Source: Rehmannia glutinosa (lineage: Eukaryota > Streptophyta > Magnoliopsida > Lamiales > Orobanchaceae). From it: DNA of 64,000 nucleotides. Made by a program: the position numbers and the translations under genes. Positions 45,801 through 56,839 of the stretch are shown in pieces (positions within the stretch are counted from its first letter, which is position 1; each line of letters starts with the position of its first letter). The stretch spans positions 85,756,477 through 85,820,476 of the forward strand of contig CM071928.1 of assembly GCA_016081115.2 (NCBI GenBank), given 5' to 3'. The notes below the pieces were generated by a model, which saw only the letters and a program-made list of their open reading frames with translations, had not been told where the DNA came from and made no database searches.

Positions 45801-46533
45801 TGTTAACTTGTTATAATTCATGACTTACAGTGTTCCATCGAGAAGCAGAACGACTTTAAGCAACCTGGAGAAAGATATCGGTCCTGGGCACCAGACAGGT
45901 ACTTCATTTCCCCCCTTGGTTTAAAACCAAGGGATAATTACAAAAACACCCCTGAGGTTTGGGCTATTTACAAAAAAACCCAGAGATGTTTTAAAATTGC
46001 AAAAAATCTCATCTGGTTTGATTATGTCTTAAATTTTAGGGGGTAACTATAATATTTTTATAAATATCAGGAGGTTTTTTATAATTTTTTTGCTTATGAA
46101 GGGGGAAAATGTAAGACAGAATCAAACCTCAAGAATTTTTTTGTAATTAACGCAAATCTCAAAGGTGTTTCTGTAATTATCCCTAAAATCAATACATGAG
46201 TATATGGGGTTCTTTTCTTTGTTTCTCATCTCTCTTCTTCAGGCAAGAGAGATTTATCCGACGATTGGTTGATTCTTTAGCCGACCCTCGTCTCACCCAT
46301 GAGATCCGCGCTATCTGGGTTTCGTGGTGGTCTCAGGTATGATAGTTGTTTCTATTTTACAAATTGCATTGCATCGTGAAGGTGTTTGTAATTTTTGAAA
46401 CATAATTGGTGTTTTTGTAATTATGTTACACGTCAAATGGTAGTATTTGACATTTATCGACTTCGTGATGCAGGCCGACAAGTCTCTTGGTCAGAAACTC
46501 GCGTCCCGCCTCAACGTTAGGCCGACAATGTAA
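39834..46533 (+). CDS. CAT: catalase, complete gene, eight coding exons
   Basis: Heme catalase (2 H2O2 to 2 H2O + O2), acting in leaf peroxisomes and glyoxysomes. Exons: 39834-39848, 40284-40380, 42006-42283, 43453-44229, 44325-44414, 45831-45898, 46243-46336, 46474-46533. All seven introns are GT-AG and the joined frame is exactly 492 codons plus stop, the standard plant length. It starts MDPYK; the distal His65 (VVHARG), Asn138 (GNNFPVFF) and heme-ligand Tyr348 (RLFAYGDTHRHRLG) all fall at the family positions. The C-terminus QKLASRLNVRPTM has the internal SRL/QKL-type peroxisome signal of plant catalases, not a terminal SKL. No lesions are visible in the exons. The introns are swollen by repeats, yet every junction is intact, so it is probably functional. 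I cannot assign the catalase class. Confidence 0.97.
40081..40216. repeat. CCTAGGCG-family MITE in catalase intron 1
   Basis: The left end is GGTTGTAAAAATCTCCGCCTAG; the right end, in reverse, is GTTGTAAAAGCCACTAGACGCC. It includes a 15-base T run. At about 136 bp it is a short relative of the element at 23602. The target duplication is not clear. Confidence 0.6.
40650..41545 (+). repeat. AT-rich repeat, copy 2, in catalase intron 2
   Basis: It is framed by ACCGTTAATTATTTTTTTACG with GGGACCAAAAATGTATTTATCC at the left and TTGGATAAATGTCCCATAAG with TTTGGGACTAAAATTGCAC at the right, as in 30150-31090. It explains most of the 1625-bp intron. Confidence 0.6.
41590..41875. repeat. two hAT-like MITE fragments, catalase intron 2
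   Basis: GGCCCGGTT/GGGCCGGGT-rich sequence. One fragment starts at AGAGCTGTCAATTTTTGGCC (about 41730). Another runs in the opposite direction from GACTGTCAAAAAAAGCCTGAC, read in reverse from about 41718. Both show the TGTCAATTTT-type end of hAT derivatives. Neither is complete. Confidence 0.5.
42292..43372. repeat. large inverted-repeat element filling catalase intron 3
   Basis: The left arm (TGCGGGAAA, TTTTTAGTCTTGTAAGTTCGAC, TTTAACTTTCAAA, TTAACTTAGCA) is mirrored by the right arm, read in reverse from 43372 (TGCGGGAAAA, TTTTTAGTCATGTAAGTTGGAC, TTTAACTTTCAAA, TTAACTTAGCAATTTT). In the middle, CAAATAGTATCTGCTACAG-type words occur three times (about 42873, 42998 reversed, 43087). The right arm has a 66-bp tandem duplication (about 43165-43300). 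It ends 80 bases before the splice acceptor. No duplication was found. Confidence 0.65.
44936..45448. repeat. tandem pair of about 250-270-bp LTR-like segments, catalase intron 5
   Basis: The first unit starts TGTCTTCATGGTCAGGGGTTA near 44938 and the second repeats the same 21-base start near 45209. Both carry TTAGTACTTTGTTCG, GGAACACACGT/GAACACACGT, and GTCGGGAGGGTT followed by CCAGCT.AGACCC. The second unit is a little shorter and diverged. The last block resembles U3/leader words found in some plant LTRs, but I find no complete element. Confidence 0.65.
45931..46183. repeat. GGGATAATTACAAAAA MITE, catalase intron 6
   Basis: The left end reads GGGATAATTACAAAAACACC and the right end, in reverse, GGGATAATTACAGAAACACC. 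It is about 253 bp. Other copies are at 58693-58946, 63358-63643, 63716-63943 and a relic at 14340-14427. It is non-coding. Confidence 0.75.
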
Positions 46534-46648
46534 AGTAGATGAGGAAGCCGAGCATGTTCTGAGGCCGCTTATAATATGTTAGGTTCATGTTGTAATATGT
46601 AATGAAACAAGCTCGTGTGATAAAACTACTCTACAAAATGATCATCAA

Positions 46649-46654
46649 AATAAA
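46649..46654 (+). terminator. poly(A) signal of the catalase gene
   Basis: AATAAA occurs 116 bases after the catalase stop, preceded by T/GT-rich upstream sequence (GTTCATGTTGTAATATGTAATG). This fits plant near-upstream polyadenylation elements. Confidence 0.55.
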
Positions 46655-46669
46655 GACACAATCTGCAAG

Positions 46670-47466
46670 TATTGCAGATTGTTGGTGTGTTTTCTTGTTA
46701 ATAATTTCATAAGGGCTTTAAACGTTGCGTTTGGTGAAGCTTATTCCCGCTTCAAACGACATGGTAAGAGTCGTGTTTATGGTCGATTCGATTTTTCTGG
46801 ATCTCGTGTTTTGGGGTTTTTGATGATCGATGATTTGTGTTGTGTCAAGTTTATGAAGATCGATTTGTTATTGTTGCGTTTTCTGCTGCTGCTTTGTTGC
46901 ATTTCACATGTATGAGTAGTTTGTTAGAAATTAAAATCACAAAAAGCGTGCTTTAGTTCATGAAGAATATCAAATAAGCATGCTTCGACCGATTTGGAGA
47001 ATGGAAGCGTACCTGAATTCATAGTTAAATTTGAATAGCCTTTTATGTATGGATCCTCCAAAACAATTGGTTCTACCTCGAGAGAATATAGAAATTAGTA
47101 ATAGAAATGCATAAGTTATCTGGCTTAAGAATTGTTATTTGGGGGCCTGGGGCTATAAGTTTCTATTTCAATTTAGTGCCTTAACAAATTGAAAATCTCC
47201 TAGTATATACCTCTACACATTTAGTTCTATGATAATTTGATACAATTTTATCTAAAATTAAAATTTTAGTAGATCGTTTTAATTGAATTAACCTTAGGAC
47301 AACTATACACATTTAATTAATATATGTTAGTTTAAATTATATTATATATATTGGCAATGCAAAACTCATATTTCTGAAATATGATAAATTTGTAAATACT
47401 TGATGATGATGATGATTTTATTTTTTTGACAATAAATGTTGGAACTTGGAAGTAACAACTCATTTC
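46670..47466. other. no gene seen
   Basis: Downstream of catalase, the 78-codon frame at 46679-46915 is Leu/Phe-rich with no family signature and probably lies in 3' flank. The rest is AT-rich. Confidence 0.5.
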
Positions 47467-47481
47467 AAATGGAACTTTGAG

Positions 47482-48688
47482 TTCCTAACATTCTTCTTTT
47501 TAACACACTAATATTTCTCTCTCTAACATTTTCCCACTCTTGCAGACCCTTTTGTTGTAACCCTAACTCTCCTTCTCCATTCCTTCTCTAGCCACCTCCT
47601 CCCTCTCATCCGTATCTTGGCCGGCGGCTGGCGTCAAGTCCCCATGTTCTCTTTGGTTTTCATCGTTTAGATCTGACATGAGGTTCTCGGAATCGAACAT
47701 TAAATCTATTTTTCCCGACCTCAAAGCCACCATTTTCGAGTTGTTTGTGCTGGGTTTGAGTGTTGGGTGGCGGAGCTATGGTGTTTCGATTCTTCTTTGG
47801 GGTAGGCAGCAGCAGTGTCGGCGGCAAAGATGGCGGACGGAGGATGAGTTGGTGGCGGAAGAGCTAGGGGGAGAAGGAGAGGGCTGTACTATTTTTTCTT
47901 CTTCTTTTTGGCTTACGTTTTTTTATTTTTTTATTTTTATTTTTTGATGGTTTGTTTTTTAGATTTGGTTATTTTTGTTGTTTTAGGTGATCTTGTTTTT
48001 TTCTTTCTTCTTTTCTAGTTTTTTGTTTAGGGGATTTTCTTCTTTTCTAGTTAATTTGTTAGTTGTTTCTCTTTCAAAAGTAACCTAACCGCCCTCATCC
48101 CTCCCCCCTCCCCCTTCTTTCCCCCTCTCCCCGTCCCCTCTATGCTTGCTTTCTGGAGAGGCGGGGACGATCTTGGTTCCTTGTGATATTCGGAGGTGAC
48201 CGATTTTTTCGTTCCAGGGTGAAAGCGGGTCGGAGCTCAACGGAGGTACCTCGGAGCTGAGTAGATGATGGGCATAAGTAAAGTTGGGTGAGGAAGAGTC
48301 AATCTTTTATTTATTTTTTTTTCTCTTGTTTTTTAGCTATAGGTGTTGTTTTCTTTTTTGTTTGTTTTTCTTTTTTTCCCGGTTGATTTGCGAAACTCGT
48401 AGGCGAGTCAGTTTTTTCTGTTCTGCAGTATGTAGTGGTTGCTCGTGCCCGTTTTCGGTTTTTTTAGTGTGTTACAGTCTCCATTAAGGAGTGCTGAAGT
48501 CTCCCGGCGTTGAGTGGTTTAGTTTGGGGTGGGTAGTTTTTAAGTCCATGTTGTGAATTTGAATTGGTATTACCAATTCCCCGCTTGACTCTTAGTTAGT
48601 CATGTCGGCTCTTAGCCCGTTGGCTACGATTGTAGTTGTAATTTTAGTTTTTGAGTTATAATAAAATACTATGGTTCGAAAAAAAAAA
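47482..48688 (+). mobile_element. 1.2-kb non-coding retroposon with A-tail and long target duplication
   Basis: The direct repeat TGGAACTTTGAG flanks it (about 47470-47481 and 48689-48700). It ends in GGTTCGAAAAAAAAAA, a poly(A) tail. The interior starts pyrimidine-rich, has GC-rich GGCCGGCGGCTGG-like and CGGCGGCAAAGATGGCGG words, and shows no reverse transcriptase frame. Its last about 230 bases match 52800-53030. Target duplication, A-tail and a 5'-truncated sister fit LINE-dependent retroposition. The 67-89-codon frames here look like chance. Confidence 0.8.
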
Positions 48689-48779
48689 TGGAACTTTGAG
48701 TATGATGGTTTGAAACAAAATTATTTTGTATATGGGGTTAATCGCAGGCGCAGCACCCTTCTTTAACCAATTGTAGTAT

Positions 48780-49460
48780 ATAGGGTGGAAATAGGCTAGG
48801 CTAAGTTAGGTTTTTCGTTGGACGGTCATGCTTGATTTACATATGTTGGGCCTTAGCCTGACATATTATATATAATAGGCTTTTTCTACAGCTAAAGCCT
48901 AGCCTCTTTCACAATTTTCTGGCTCGAGCCTATTAAAAGTTTATTAAAAGCCTATAAAATCACATATATTTTATTTTATTATATATTTTATCCATTACAA
49001 TAATTAATTAATTATATAGAAAGAGTAATATTAATAGTGTATAATATATATTGTGTTTTTTATATTTGTAGATCATAAATAGACCGGTCAATTAGGCTTA
49101 AGAGGTCATTTTTAAAGCCCCAAGTCTGGTCTATTTATGCAAATAGGCTTACTAAAAGGTCTTAATCTGACTCATTTAATAAATATGTCAGACCATGATT
49201 ACATAGGATCTTCTATTCCAAGATGATATTTCATCTCCGATTCCACCGCAAGAATGATTGTCACGTGTATTGAAGTTATCATATTAAAATCAAACCTCAC
49301 AATTTAGACGTGATTTATGCTCCAAAATTAATTATCCGTGCAGTGAAATAAAAGATAAAACACCATCTTGGAATAGAAGATCTCATCCGGACCATAATAG
49401 GCCGAATGCAAAGGAAACTGTAGGCTTTGTATAGTATCATGTCCTATTTCCACCCATATA
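48780..49460. repeat. hAT-like MITE with GGGTGGAAATAGG ends, carrying another MITE
   Basis: The left end is TAGGGTGGAAATAGGCTAGG; the right end, in reverse, is GGGTGGAAATAGGACATGA. It is rich in AGGCTTAGCCT-like words. The stretch 49207-49382 is a separate small MITE. A duplication was not resolved. Confidence 0.65.
49207..49382. repeat. foldback MITE with GATCTTCTATTCCAAGATG ends, copy 1
   Basis: About 176 bp; GATCTTCTATTCCAAGATGA at the left is mirrored by CATCTTGGAATAGAAGATC at the right. Inside are ATTCCACCGCA.GAATGATTG, a CACGTG core, and CTCCAAAATTAATTA, all shared with 57628-57833. It is nested in the MITE 48780-49460. Confidence 0.75.
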
Positions 49461-50035
49461 ATAATATAGTTTAATCTTTCTCATATTTTGAGTGGAATTG
49501 TGTAAAATAAAGAATTTCAAACATTGTGTGATTAGTGCTAAAGATTGGTGATTTAAAAATACCATCGTCGGTTGGATTCTTGTGGTGGATCAAGGGCTAG
49601 AATCTAGATGACGCACTCAAGTATTGATTATTTCGACTCGAGCTTTCTTTAAATATCACACTACAATTATGATGATTTTCTAAAATTATTGTATTTCGAT
49701 TTTAAGATCTCACCAGAAATGCATGTCTTTAAATATATGGTATAATTTACAAGTGACATATTTTAAAACATTAAAACACTATTTTTTTTTCTTCGATTGA
49801 ATGATTTGGATCTGAAGAGAGAATTTGAGATTAAAAAATAAATAAATGACCGCCATAATTACTCAAAAAACGAAAATTTAAAAAGGAGCTTATAGATTTG
49901 TCCAACAAGATCAATGAGATTATTATTTATGGATTTAAAATCCCTTGTTTTAAATCCATCAATCAAATGCGGCCTAAAAGAGCTAAAAACAACTCATCAA
50001 TATTAAAGTGACCGGAGTATCCCCGAGATTAAGAT
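49461..50035. other. no gene seen
   Basis: AT-rich sequence without frames, RNA genes or clear repeats. Confidence 0.5.
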
Positions 50036-50610
50036 GTTAAATGGGTCATGACCCATAGAGCCGGCCTGTTTAAACTGGAAAAAAAAGGTTAGAGCCTAGA
50101 TTCTTTTTTGAAACCAGGTTAGAGCCTAATTATTTTAGCTCTGACCATTTAATTTGAAGCTCGTTAAGGCTAACCCCAAATTAATGGAACTAGCGAAGCC
50201 CACCATTTTTAATATATATAATGTAATTATAATATTCTATATCCATTTTTTCATCTCTTACTAGTAAATATTGTTCAAACTCATATAATGATTTTAGCTC
50301 ATATAACATGGGCATTTATATTTTTAAAGAACTTTTAATTCTTTGTTCACTCATTTTAATTCTACAACTCATTTGTGTTAATTTTTTTTTTTTACGATTT
50401 GATTTCAATAATATATGCATAAAATTAAACTTTATACTAATAATTGATTTTTTCTGGCTCGTAGTTCGATAGTGACCCATTTAGTCCGAAGCCCGATATG
50501 ATTAGGGTTAGGTTCGTAATATTGCTGGCTCCTTCAATTTTGCCTTTTTAGCCCAAAACCCGTTCAATCTGACCCAAAAACACTATATAGGATCAGCCCA
50601 TTTAACTTCT
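50036..50610. repeat. hAT-like MITE relic with GTTAAATGGG ends
   Basis: GTTAAATGGGTCATGACCC at the left and, in reverse, GTTAAATGGGCTGATCC at the right form short inverted ends. Between them GCCCGATATG/GGCCTGTTTAAAC-like words recur. No clean duplication was found. Confidence 0.45.
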
Positions 50611-50678
50611 CTACCCGATACGAAGGATAACTTGGCAGTTGGCACTATTTATACGTCTACGTGCCCTAGTAGGGATAA

Positions 50679-51697
50679 TGTAACACCCCATAAATTATGC
50701 GATATTTGGGATAGTTTTTTTTGGCCTTTTAAGATTTTAATTTTTGGTCCAACATAGAAATACCCTTTTATTAGTGTAAGCCCAGTGATTATTACATTGA
50801 TAGGTCTGTTTATAAGCCCACTTTATTAAAGCCCATATGTGTATTTTATTTTATTTGAAAATCTGCAGAATTTTATCTGATAAAAGGAGTCTTTATATTT
50901 ATAAAATTTTATCAGATAGAAAAGAATTTTATTTGTACATATCCAAATAGATTTAACCTAAAACATGGCCTAATACAATAGGGACTCTCAAACCTAAATA
51001 TATGTATGTTTATATATTCAGATATCTCTATACTTCAAAAATCTCACGTGTTTCACTCTCACAGTAGCCAAATACTTTTCTATTAAATAAGTTCCAACAA
51101 TTCTTTGAGTTTCCAGTCCCATCCAATTCCCAAGTTCACAATAAAGGTAAAGGATTCAACAAGTTTCCAGTTTTCTGTCAAAAACCAAAACCAAAGTTTC
51201 AACACCAAAAACCCGAGTCGTCGACCGAAACCCAGCAACTCCAAGAAACTAACCTGAAGCCAAGAACCCATCGCCGAGAAATCAAACAGACTAAAGCTCC
51301 TAAACGACCATGAGCTCAACCGCCGCCCGTCGTTCCCTGAAACCCATAACCACCCATCACCGCCATCCTTGAACCCACCTGTTTCCCGTCACCATAGCAT
51401 CGCCAGCCACATTGCTGGAAAACCCAGGAAAAAAAAAAAAAGAAAAAGAAGATAGGAAAGGGATGAGATCGAGAGAGTCAGGAGAGAGCGATGGAGATTG
51501 TTGAGATTTATTGAGGGAGGAATAAGGGTGTTTTGGGTTTGACCTGGTTCAGTGGCCAATTTCATGTTTCAGCTTGGGATTTAAGCAAATCTCTTTTCAG
51601 AAATCACAATTTTACCTCCAAGCTTTTAGATCTCATATAATCAGCCTTGATTCAAGTTTTTGGAATCTTTTCTTACCACAATTTTTTTTATATACGA

Positions 51698-51728
<31 letters not shown>

Positions 51729-52469
51729 TCCTATTATTTTTTTTTTCAAATCCCATTATTTTGTTTTAGGCCATGTATTAAGTTAAGTTAAATTTATTTT
51801 TATATGTAGGAAACAATACTTTCAAGGTCAGGATTTTTTAGTTCAAGCAATTCAATATTTTTCAAGCTCACGAATCTGCGTTTTTGAGGTGGGGTTTCCA
51901 TCGCTTATTATCTACTTTAAATGCCTTGTTATGATTGTTATATGTAGACGTTAAATGACATGACAAAAGGTACTTAATTGTACATCACGAAGGTACTTAA
52001 TTGTACAAACATGAATGTCTTAATTGTACACACGCTATTAGCCTACGGGCTTGTTTGATCAAACCATGAAAATCATAGGTGTGTCAGATGCAATGATGAT
52101 TATGCTTGCGATTTGATTTAGGCGGTCCGTCATCGAGTTGTTGATAGCTCACCCCTTTCATTAACAAATTTTCGGTTAGGAGTCCGTGCACGCCAAGACG
52201 TGGTGGATGGATGTGATCGGACTCATGCAAAGTTTTCTTTTGAATTTTATTTTTAATTATTGAGAGTTTTTCAAACAATGTTTATTGTTCAAATTTTTCT
52301 TTGCGCATATGGATTATAGTATAATGTTTTCTTTAGTACAAATTATTTCTTTTCCTTTGAAGTTAAATTAGTAGGCTATTTTTCTATAATTGTGAGATAT
52401 TTATAACTCTTTTATTTAGCGAAAAATTTATCCATGTTTTCGCTCTTTATGAAAAATCGGGGCGTTACA
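50679..52469. mobile_element. solo LTR, TGTAACACCCC / GGGGCGTTACA type
   Basis: 1791 bp, starting TGTAACACCCCATAAATTATG and ending ATCGGGGCGTTACA. A perfect 5-bp duplication GATAA flanks it (50674-50678 and 52470-52474). TGTAACACCCC-type ends are common in plant Ty3/Gypsy LTRs of the chromovirus kind (from memory). It contains a TA microsatellite at about 51699-51728 and no element genes. Confidence 0.9.
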
Positions 52470-52795
52470 GATAAGACCCATTTAGGTAGAGCATTCAAAC
52501 AAAGAAAATTCTAAATCCAAAATATTCAACACCCGACAACCAAATTGTTTATTTAATATTTCTTGTTTGAATCTGAATCCGAATAATTTGAAGAGATTCA
52601 CATGCATGTTTAAGCTAAAGATTCTTTATAATATAGCTAATGGTATTGGTATTTGTGAGTTTACATTGTTGGACTTTGGGTTGCATAATATTTTATTTAA
52701 AAAGAAATTTAGAATAAAATCATTGAAAAAATAAAGTTTAGGTCAAGAAAATCCGATGAATCTTTCCTTCACCAAATGCTGCCTTCCTAAGTAAA

Positions 52796-53030
52796 GTTTT
52801 TTTGGTGCGTTACAGTCTCCTGTAAGGAGTGCTGAAGTCTCCCGGCGTGGAGTGGGTTAGTTTGGGGTGGGTAGGTTTTTAGTCCATGTGAATCAATTGG
52901 TCTTACCATTCCCCGCAATTTCTTAGTTAGTCTTGTCGGCTCTTAGCCCGTTGGCTACGATTGTAGTTGTAATTTTAGTTTTTGAGTTGTTATAATAAAA
53001 TACTATCGTTCGACAAAAAAAAAAAAAAAA
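52796..53030 (+). mobile_element. 5'-truncated copy of the 1.2-kb retroposon
   Basis: It shares TGTAAGGAGTGCTGAAGTCT-like, CTCCCGGCG, TTAGTTTGGGGTGGGTAG and TAGCCCGTTGGCTACGATTG blocks with 48465-48680, and ends in a 19-base A run. AAGTAAA direct repeats flank it (52789-52795 and 53031-53037). 5' truncation at reverse transcription is typical of LINE machinery. Confidence 0.8.
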
Positions 53031-53272
53031 AAGTAAATTTCACATCCTTGAAATAAGATGGACGTGTCGTCAAATACAGGCTATTATTAGAAACTTGGAT
53101 TTTGTGAGAAAAAATAAAACCAAAACTATTTATTTCAACCTACCTTTTCTTTTTTCGAAAAATTAAGTGTTAATTAAAATTATTAATTGAAAGAAATTCT
53201 GGAATTTGGTTGAGAGTTATGAAAAGAGCATATAAATTGGAAGCATTAATTCATTAATGAATATTTTCATAA

Positions 53273-53538
53273 CACTACAAGAAAAAATCAGTTTACCTAC
53301 AGAAAAATACGTAGGTAAGTGTTAAGAAAATTGTAAATTGTAGGTAAAATCATTGTAGGTAAAATATTTACCTACATAATCTAAAACTGTTGGTAAATAC
53401 CTACAAAAAATCTGTCGGTATAATTTGGGAAAAAAATAATATTTTATTATGTAGATATTCTGTAGGTAATTGTAAAATTTAGTGACAAAATTATTTATAT
53501 CGGTAAATTTTATCGGTAAACTGGAATTTCTTGTAGTG
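53273..53538. mobile_element. CACTA-type MITE
   Basis: 266 bp, CACTACAAGAAAAAATCAGT to TTTCTTGTAGTG, flanked by a 3-bp duplication TAA (53270-53272 and 53539-53541). Both are the hallmark of En/Spm (CACTA) elements. TTACCTACA/TGTAGGTAA subterminal repeats are frequent; no transposase is present. Confidence 0.92.
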
Positions 53539-53541
53539 TAA

Positions 53542-54296
53542 TTATCATGTCCGCAGATGCATTTTTTAATGTTTTTCTTCAAAACAGAGTGTAAAAAATA
53601 TTTTATTAATGATTTTTCAAAAATCGTATTAGGTGTTAACATAATTGATGTTGATAAATATGTCAACTTATTTCAAAAATTCGATTCATCATTCATTATT
53701 TGAATATTGATCATAATATGTCCACTTATATTTAAAAGTTTGATTCGGTAGGTCATTCGTTATTATTTGCTTAATAAGAAAATCCAAATATAACAATATT
53801 ATACTCTGTCAAACAAATTATCATAAATATTTTATTAGAAATTCATCTGCAAAAGAAATATGCGGCACAAGTTTCAAAAAAATTAAAATACAAATTTCAG
53901 CGTTTGGCAAAGTACAATATTCACGACAAAAAGAGGAAAATGGACAAAGTTCATAATTTGTCTCATTTTTTTTGTTGTTGGAGTAATCAGATAAGAATTT
54001 GTACTTTAGATTGTTACCAAAACAACATTCAATAGAAATGTCAAAGAAAACAAAAAACCCTTCAATAGAACTCACATTAATTGTGAAGAAATATATTTTA
54101 ATAGCTCAGTTATAGGTTGAAATATTCAATTTATTTATTGGAACAATATACTACCATCAACTCAACACAGTCATATGAATTGTTAGGCACATCAACAATA
54201 TATTAATCACCAAATACATGGACAAAATTGGAGTCTATTGCCGAGTCCATCGAGAATATACTACAAAAATATAAGTATATATGAGCTTATTCATAC
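53542..54296. other. no gene seen
   Basis: AT-rich; the 84-codon and 114-codon reverse frames near here lack family signatures. Confidence 0.5.
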
Positions 54297-54772
54297 ACGG
54301 ATGCACAGCCCCCCTTGCGGGGCACGTGCCCCCGTCAACAATTTTAATTTTATTTTTTATTGTTTATTTTTAAAATCTAATAATTAAGTTAACAAAATAA
54401 AAATATGTGTGTACTAATTTTTTTATGTAGTTTATATTATACCTATTTTATTTTTTATATATATAGTTTATAATTGTATTTGTTTTGTGAGTAGGTATAG
54501 TCACCCCATACTACGGAATTAAAAAGTAATTCTTTTTAATTTAAAAAAAAATATTTTTAGCGTAAAAACTAATACATTGTCTCAACAACTAAAAAAATAT
54601 GTTCAATCAAAAGTATTACTTTTTACCCAAAAATATTATTTTTTATCCAAAAAGTACTATTTTTTAACACATAAACGCATTATTTTTTTTTACGTCGTAC
54701 GGTATAACCGTCTTACACAAATTTTTGCCTTGTTTTGTGCCCCCTTATAAACAACTTCTGGATCCATCCCTG
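54297..54772. repeat. probable hAT-like MITE (GGATGCACAGCCCCCC / GGGATGGATCCAG ends)
   Basis: The left end ACACGGATGCACAGCCCCCC and the reverse of the right end, GCAGGGATGGATCCAGAAG, resemble each other only loosely. GCTTATT words lie on both sides. The interior has GTGCCCCC near both ends and is AT-rich. Low certainty. Confidence 0.4.
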
Positions 54773-55896
54773 CTTATTAGTTTGAACCTTTTATAAGTGA
54801 ATGTATGGTTTATTATATATTAATAATCTACATAAATAAATATACTTATATGTATATATAAAGATTATATATAAGTGATTTGTCTACTCAAATATATATA
54901 TAAATAAGTGATTTGTATAAATATAAATATATATAATATTATTCAAATACTCAAATCAAATATAATAATATTTATATTCGTATTCGCATAATATGCGGAT
55001 CTGAACAAATATTTTTATTCTAATTTTTCGAATTCGTTAAAAAAATCGGTTCTTTTACACCCCTAGTTAGATTTATTTAAATTTTAAAAAATATATATAT
55101 ATTTTAGATCTGTATATGTTTATAATCTTGTAGGACTTACAACTATTTTAAGTTGTTTTTAACTCGTTGTTGTAAATTACTTTAATGAGATTCATTTTTC
55201 CCCCTGAAAAAACAGGTGTACATACACTTGGTGGGTGAATAGATAACAAGTGTTCCACTATTTATAAGATTAAACACTTGTTCATCCATACAAATAATAA
55301 GACACATATCATTCATCCATGCACCAAGTGTAACAATCGAGTGTAGCATGGATCAGTTTCGAGTGTCTTCTTGGATAGTTATAGTGGCCCATAGGCGCAA
55401 GATATTAGGGGCCGGCGGATTTTTAGATTCCTTTTTGTGACCCCACGCGTCCAAAGACAACGTGCACTCCACGCTCCAGCCATGTTAAAGTTCTCACTCT
55501 TTTAGGGAGGTTATATAGTGGCTTTCAGAAAGAATTAATAAAAACAAAAAGAATATACAAATATGCACGATTCTCCATTTTGAATCCTATTAGACAAAAA
55601 AAAAATATATAATTAAATGGCTAATACTTATCATTGATGAATGTGCATATTTAATTAAGTATAATTACATACTATTCTTATAAGTACGTGCAATTAAAAA
55701 TTACTAGCTACTATTCTGATCGTCACTCTTCCCATAGATTTTTATAATAACATCACATTTTTCTAAAAAAAGAAAGAAAAAACTATTATGTAATTTATCT
55801 TGATAACTATTATTTTTTTTTTTTTTTTTTTTTTTGATAACTATTATTTCTATTTTTAGTTGCACGGATTCATGGTTACTATAGTTTGTATGGGTC
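54773..55896. other. no gene seen; TE fragments likely
   Basis: The stretch to 55066 ends in ACACCCCTA, like a hAT terminus. At 55215-55334 ACACTTGGTGGGTGAAT and its reverse match GCACCAAGTGT form a weak foldback. A T run of about 22 bases lies at 55814-55835. Confidence 0.4.
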
Positions 55897-56025
55897 AATA
55901 TTTTTTTTTTTCAATTGAGGGGAAAGAGAATGACATAGGAAGAGGATGAAATTTGAATCTAGACGATTTGTTTGCTCATTAACACGCCATTTAACCACTT
56001 GGACTGAGTCGAATATGTACGTGTT
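55897..56025 (-). repeat. tRNA-derived SINE-like sequence
   Basis: In reverse from about 56025 it reads CTCAGTCCAAGTGGTTAAATGG (A-box-like) and AGATTCAAATTT (B-box-like), then a short body and an A-rich tail seen as TTTTTTTTTTT at about 55900. No full cloverleaf forms. Flanking repeats are unclear. Confidence 0.5.
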
Positions 56026-56797
56026 AAGTTACATTTATGCAATATTAGAAATTTTTCTTTAATTTCTTAATAAATTCTAACATAATTCATATAAATTTAG
56101 TTCATTTCGTCAAGGATTTAAGTATGTTTATGGGATTCCCAAACTCAAGCTATTATTTTTATTTAGACATCCATCTTACCAACCCACCAACTCACACAAG
56201 CTTTGGTGCATGTTATTTTGGGGGAAGAACTTTATAGTAACTATTTATGAGGAATTTTCTCCAAAAAAAAAAACTATTTATGAGGAATGAACAAATTAAA
56301 ACGGATCAATTCTTTAAGATTTTGTTACCTTTTTGAATTTGAATTCACAATTTAGTTAAAATGCACTTTTCTATGCAACCAGAAAATTGTTGTATGGGGA
56401 ATGAACCCTTGTGCTCCATGACGAATAGTCCGAGTTTGATTTCATATTAATATGTGTTCTCTCTCGTACTGTACTCCTAAAGAAAAGTTTGATGTATATA
56501 CCTAGCAAGATGTTGGAATAATTGTCGAGACATATATAAGAATTAAACTAATAATAAACACAAAATAATAAATATGATTTTGGAATAAAAGATCTGAAAT
56601 AAAATGAAAAAAAGAGTTCTTTATTAACTTTTGTTTCCTTCTTATACCTTAATATGGTATCATCGCTAACAACTCACTTGTTAGAAGTTGTTGCCCTGCA
56701 ATGTCAAGTTGTTGAGATGTTATTATTATAAATGTGAATTAGACATCCTCTTTTCTTGAACTACTTTTGGGGATAAGTTTTATCCAATTGCATTTAT
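56026..56797. other. no gene seen
   Basis: AT-rich. The end of this stretch (56700-56797) may be the end of a short LTR, because a primer-site-like sequence follows it. Confidence 0.4.
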
Positions 56798-56801
56798 CAT
56801 G

Positions 56802-56814
56802 GTATCAGAGCACC
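56802..56814 (+). promoter_or_regulatory. primer-binding-like site of a short LTR element
   Basis: TGGTATCAGAGCA matches the initiator-Met-type primer site of plant LTR elements. It follows CATTTATCA, a plausible LTR end, and is followed by the tandem array rather than by genes, as in TRIM-like elements. Confidence 0.5.
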
Positions 56815-56839
56815 CGTCATATTTGGATATGATGTTGTA

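Noticed and set aside
47678..47947. 89-codon frame rich in Arg/Glu as a small gene
   Set aside because: It lies inside the A-tailed retroposon with no homologous frame signature; GC-rich repeat words explain its length.
51083..51319. 78-codon reverse frame
   Set aside because: Lies within a solo LTR and has no recognisable family.
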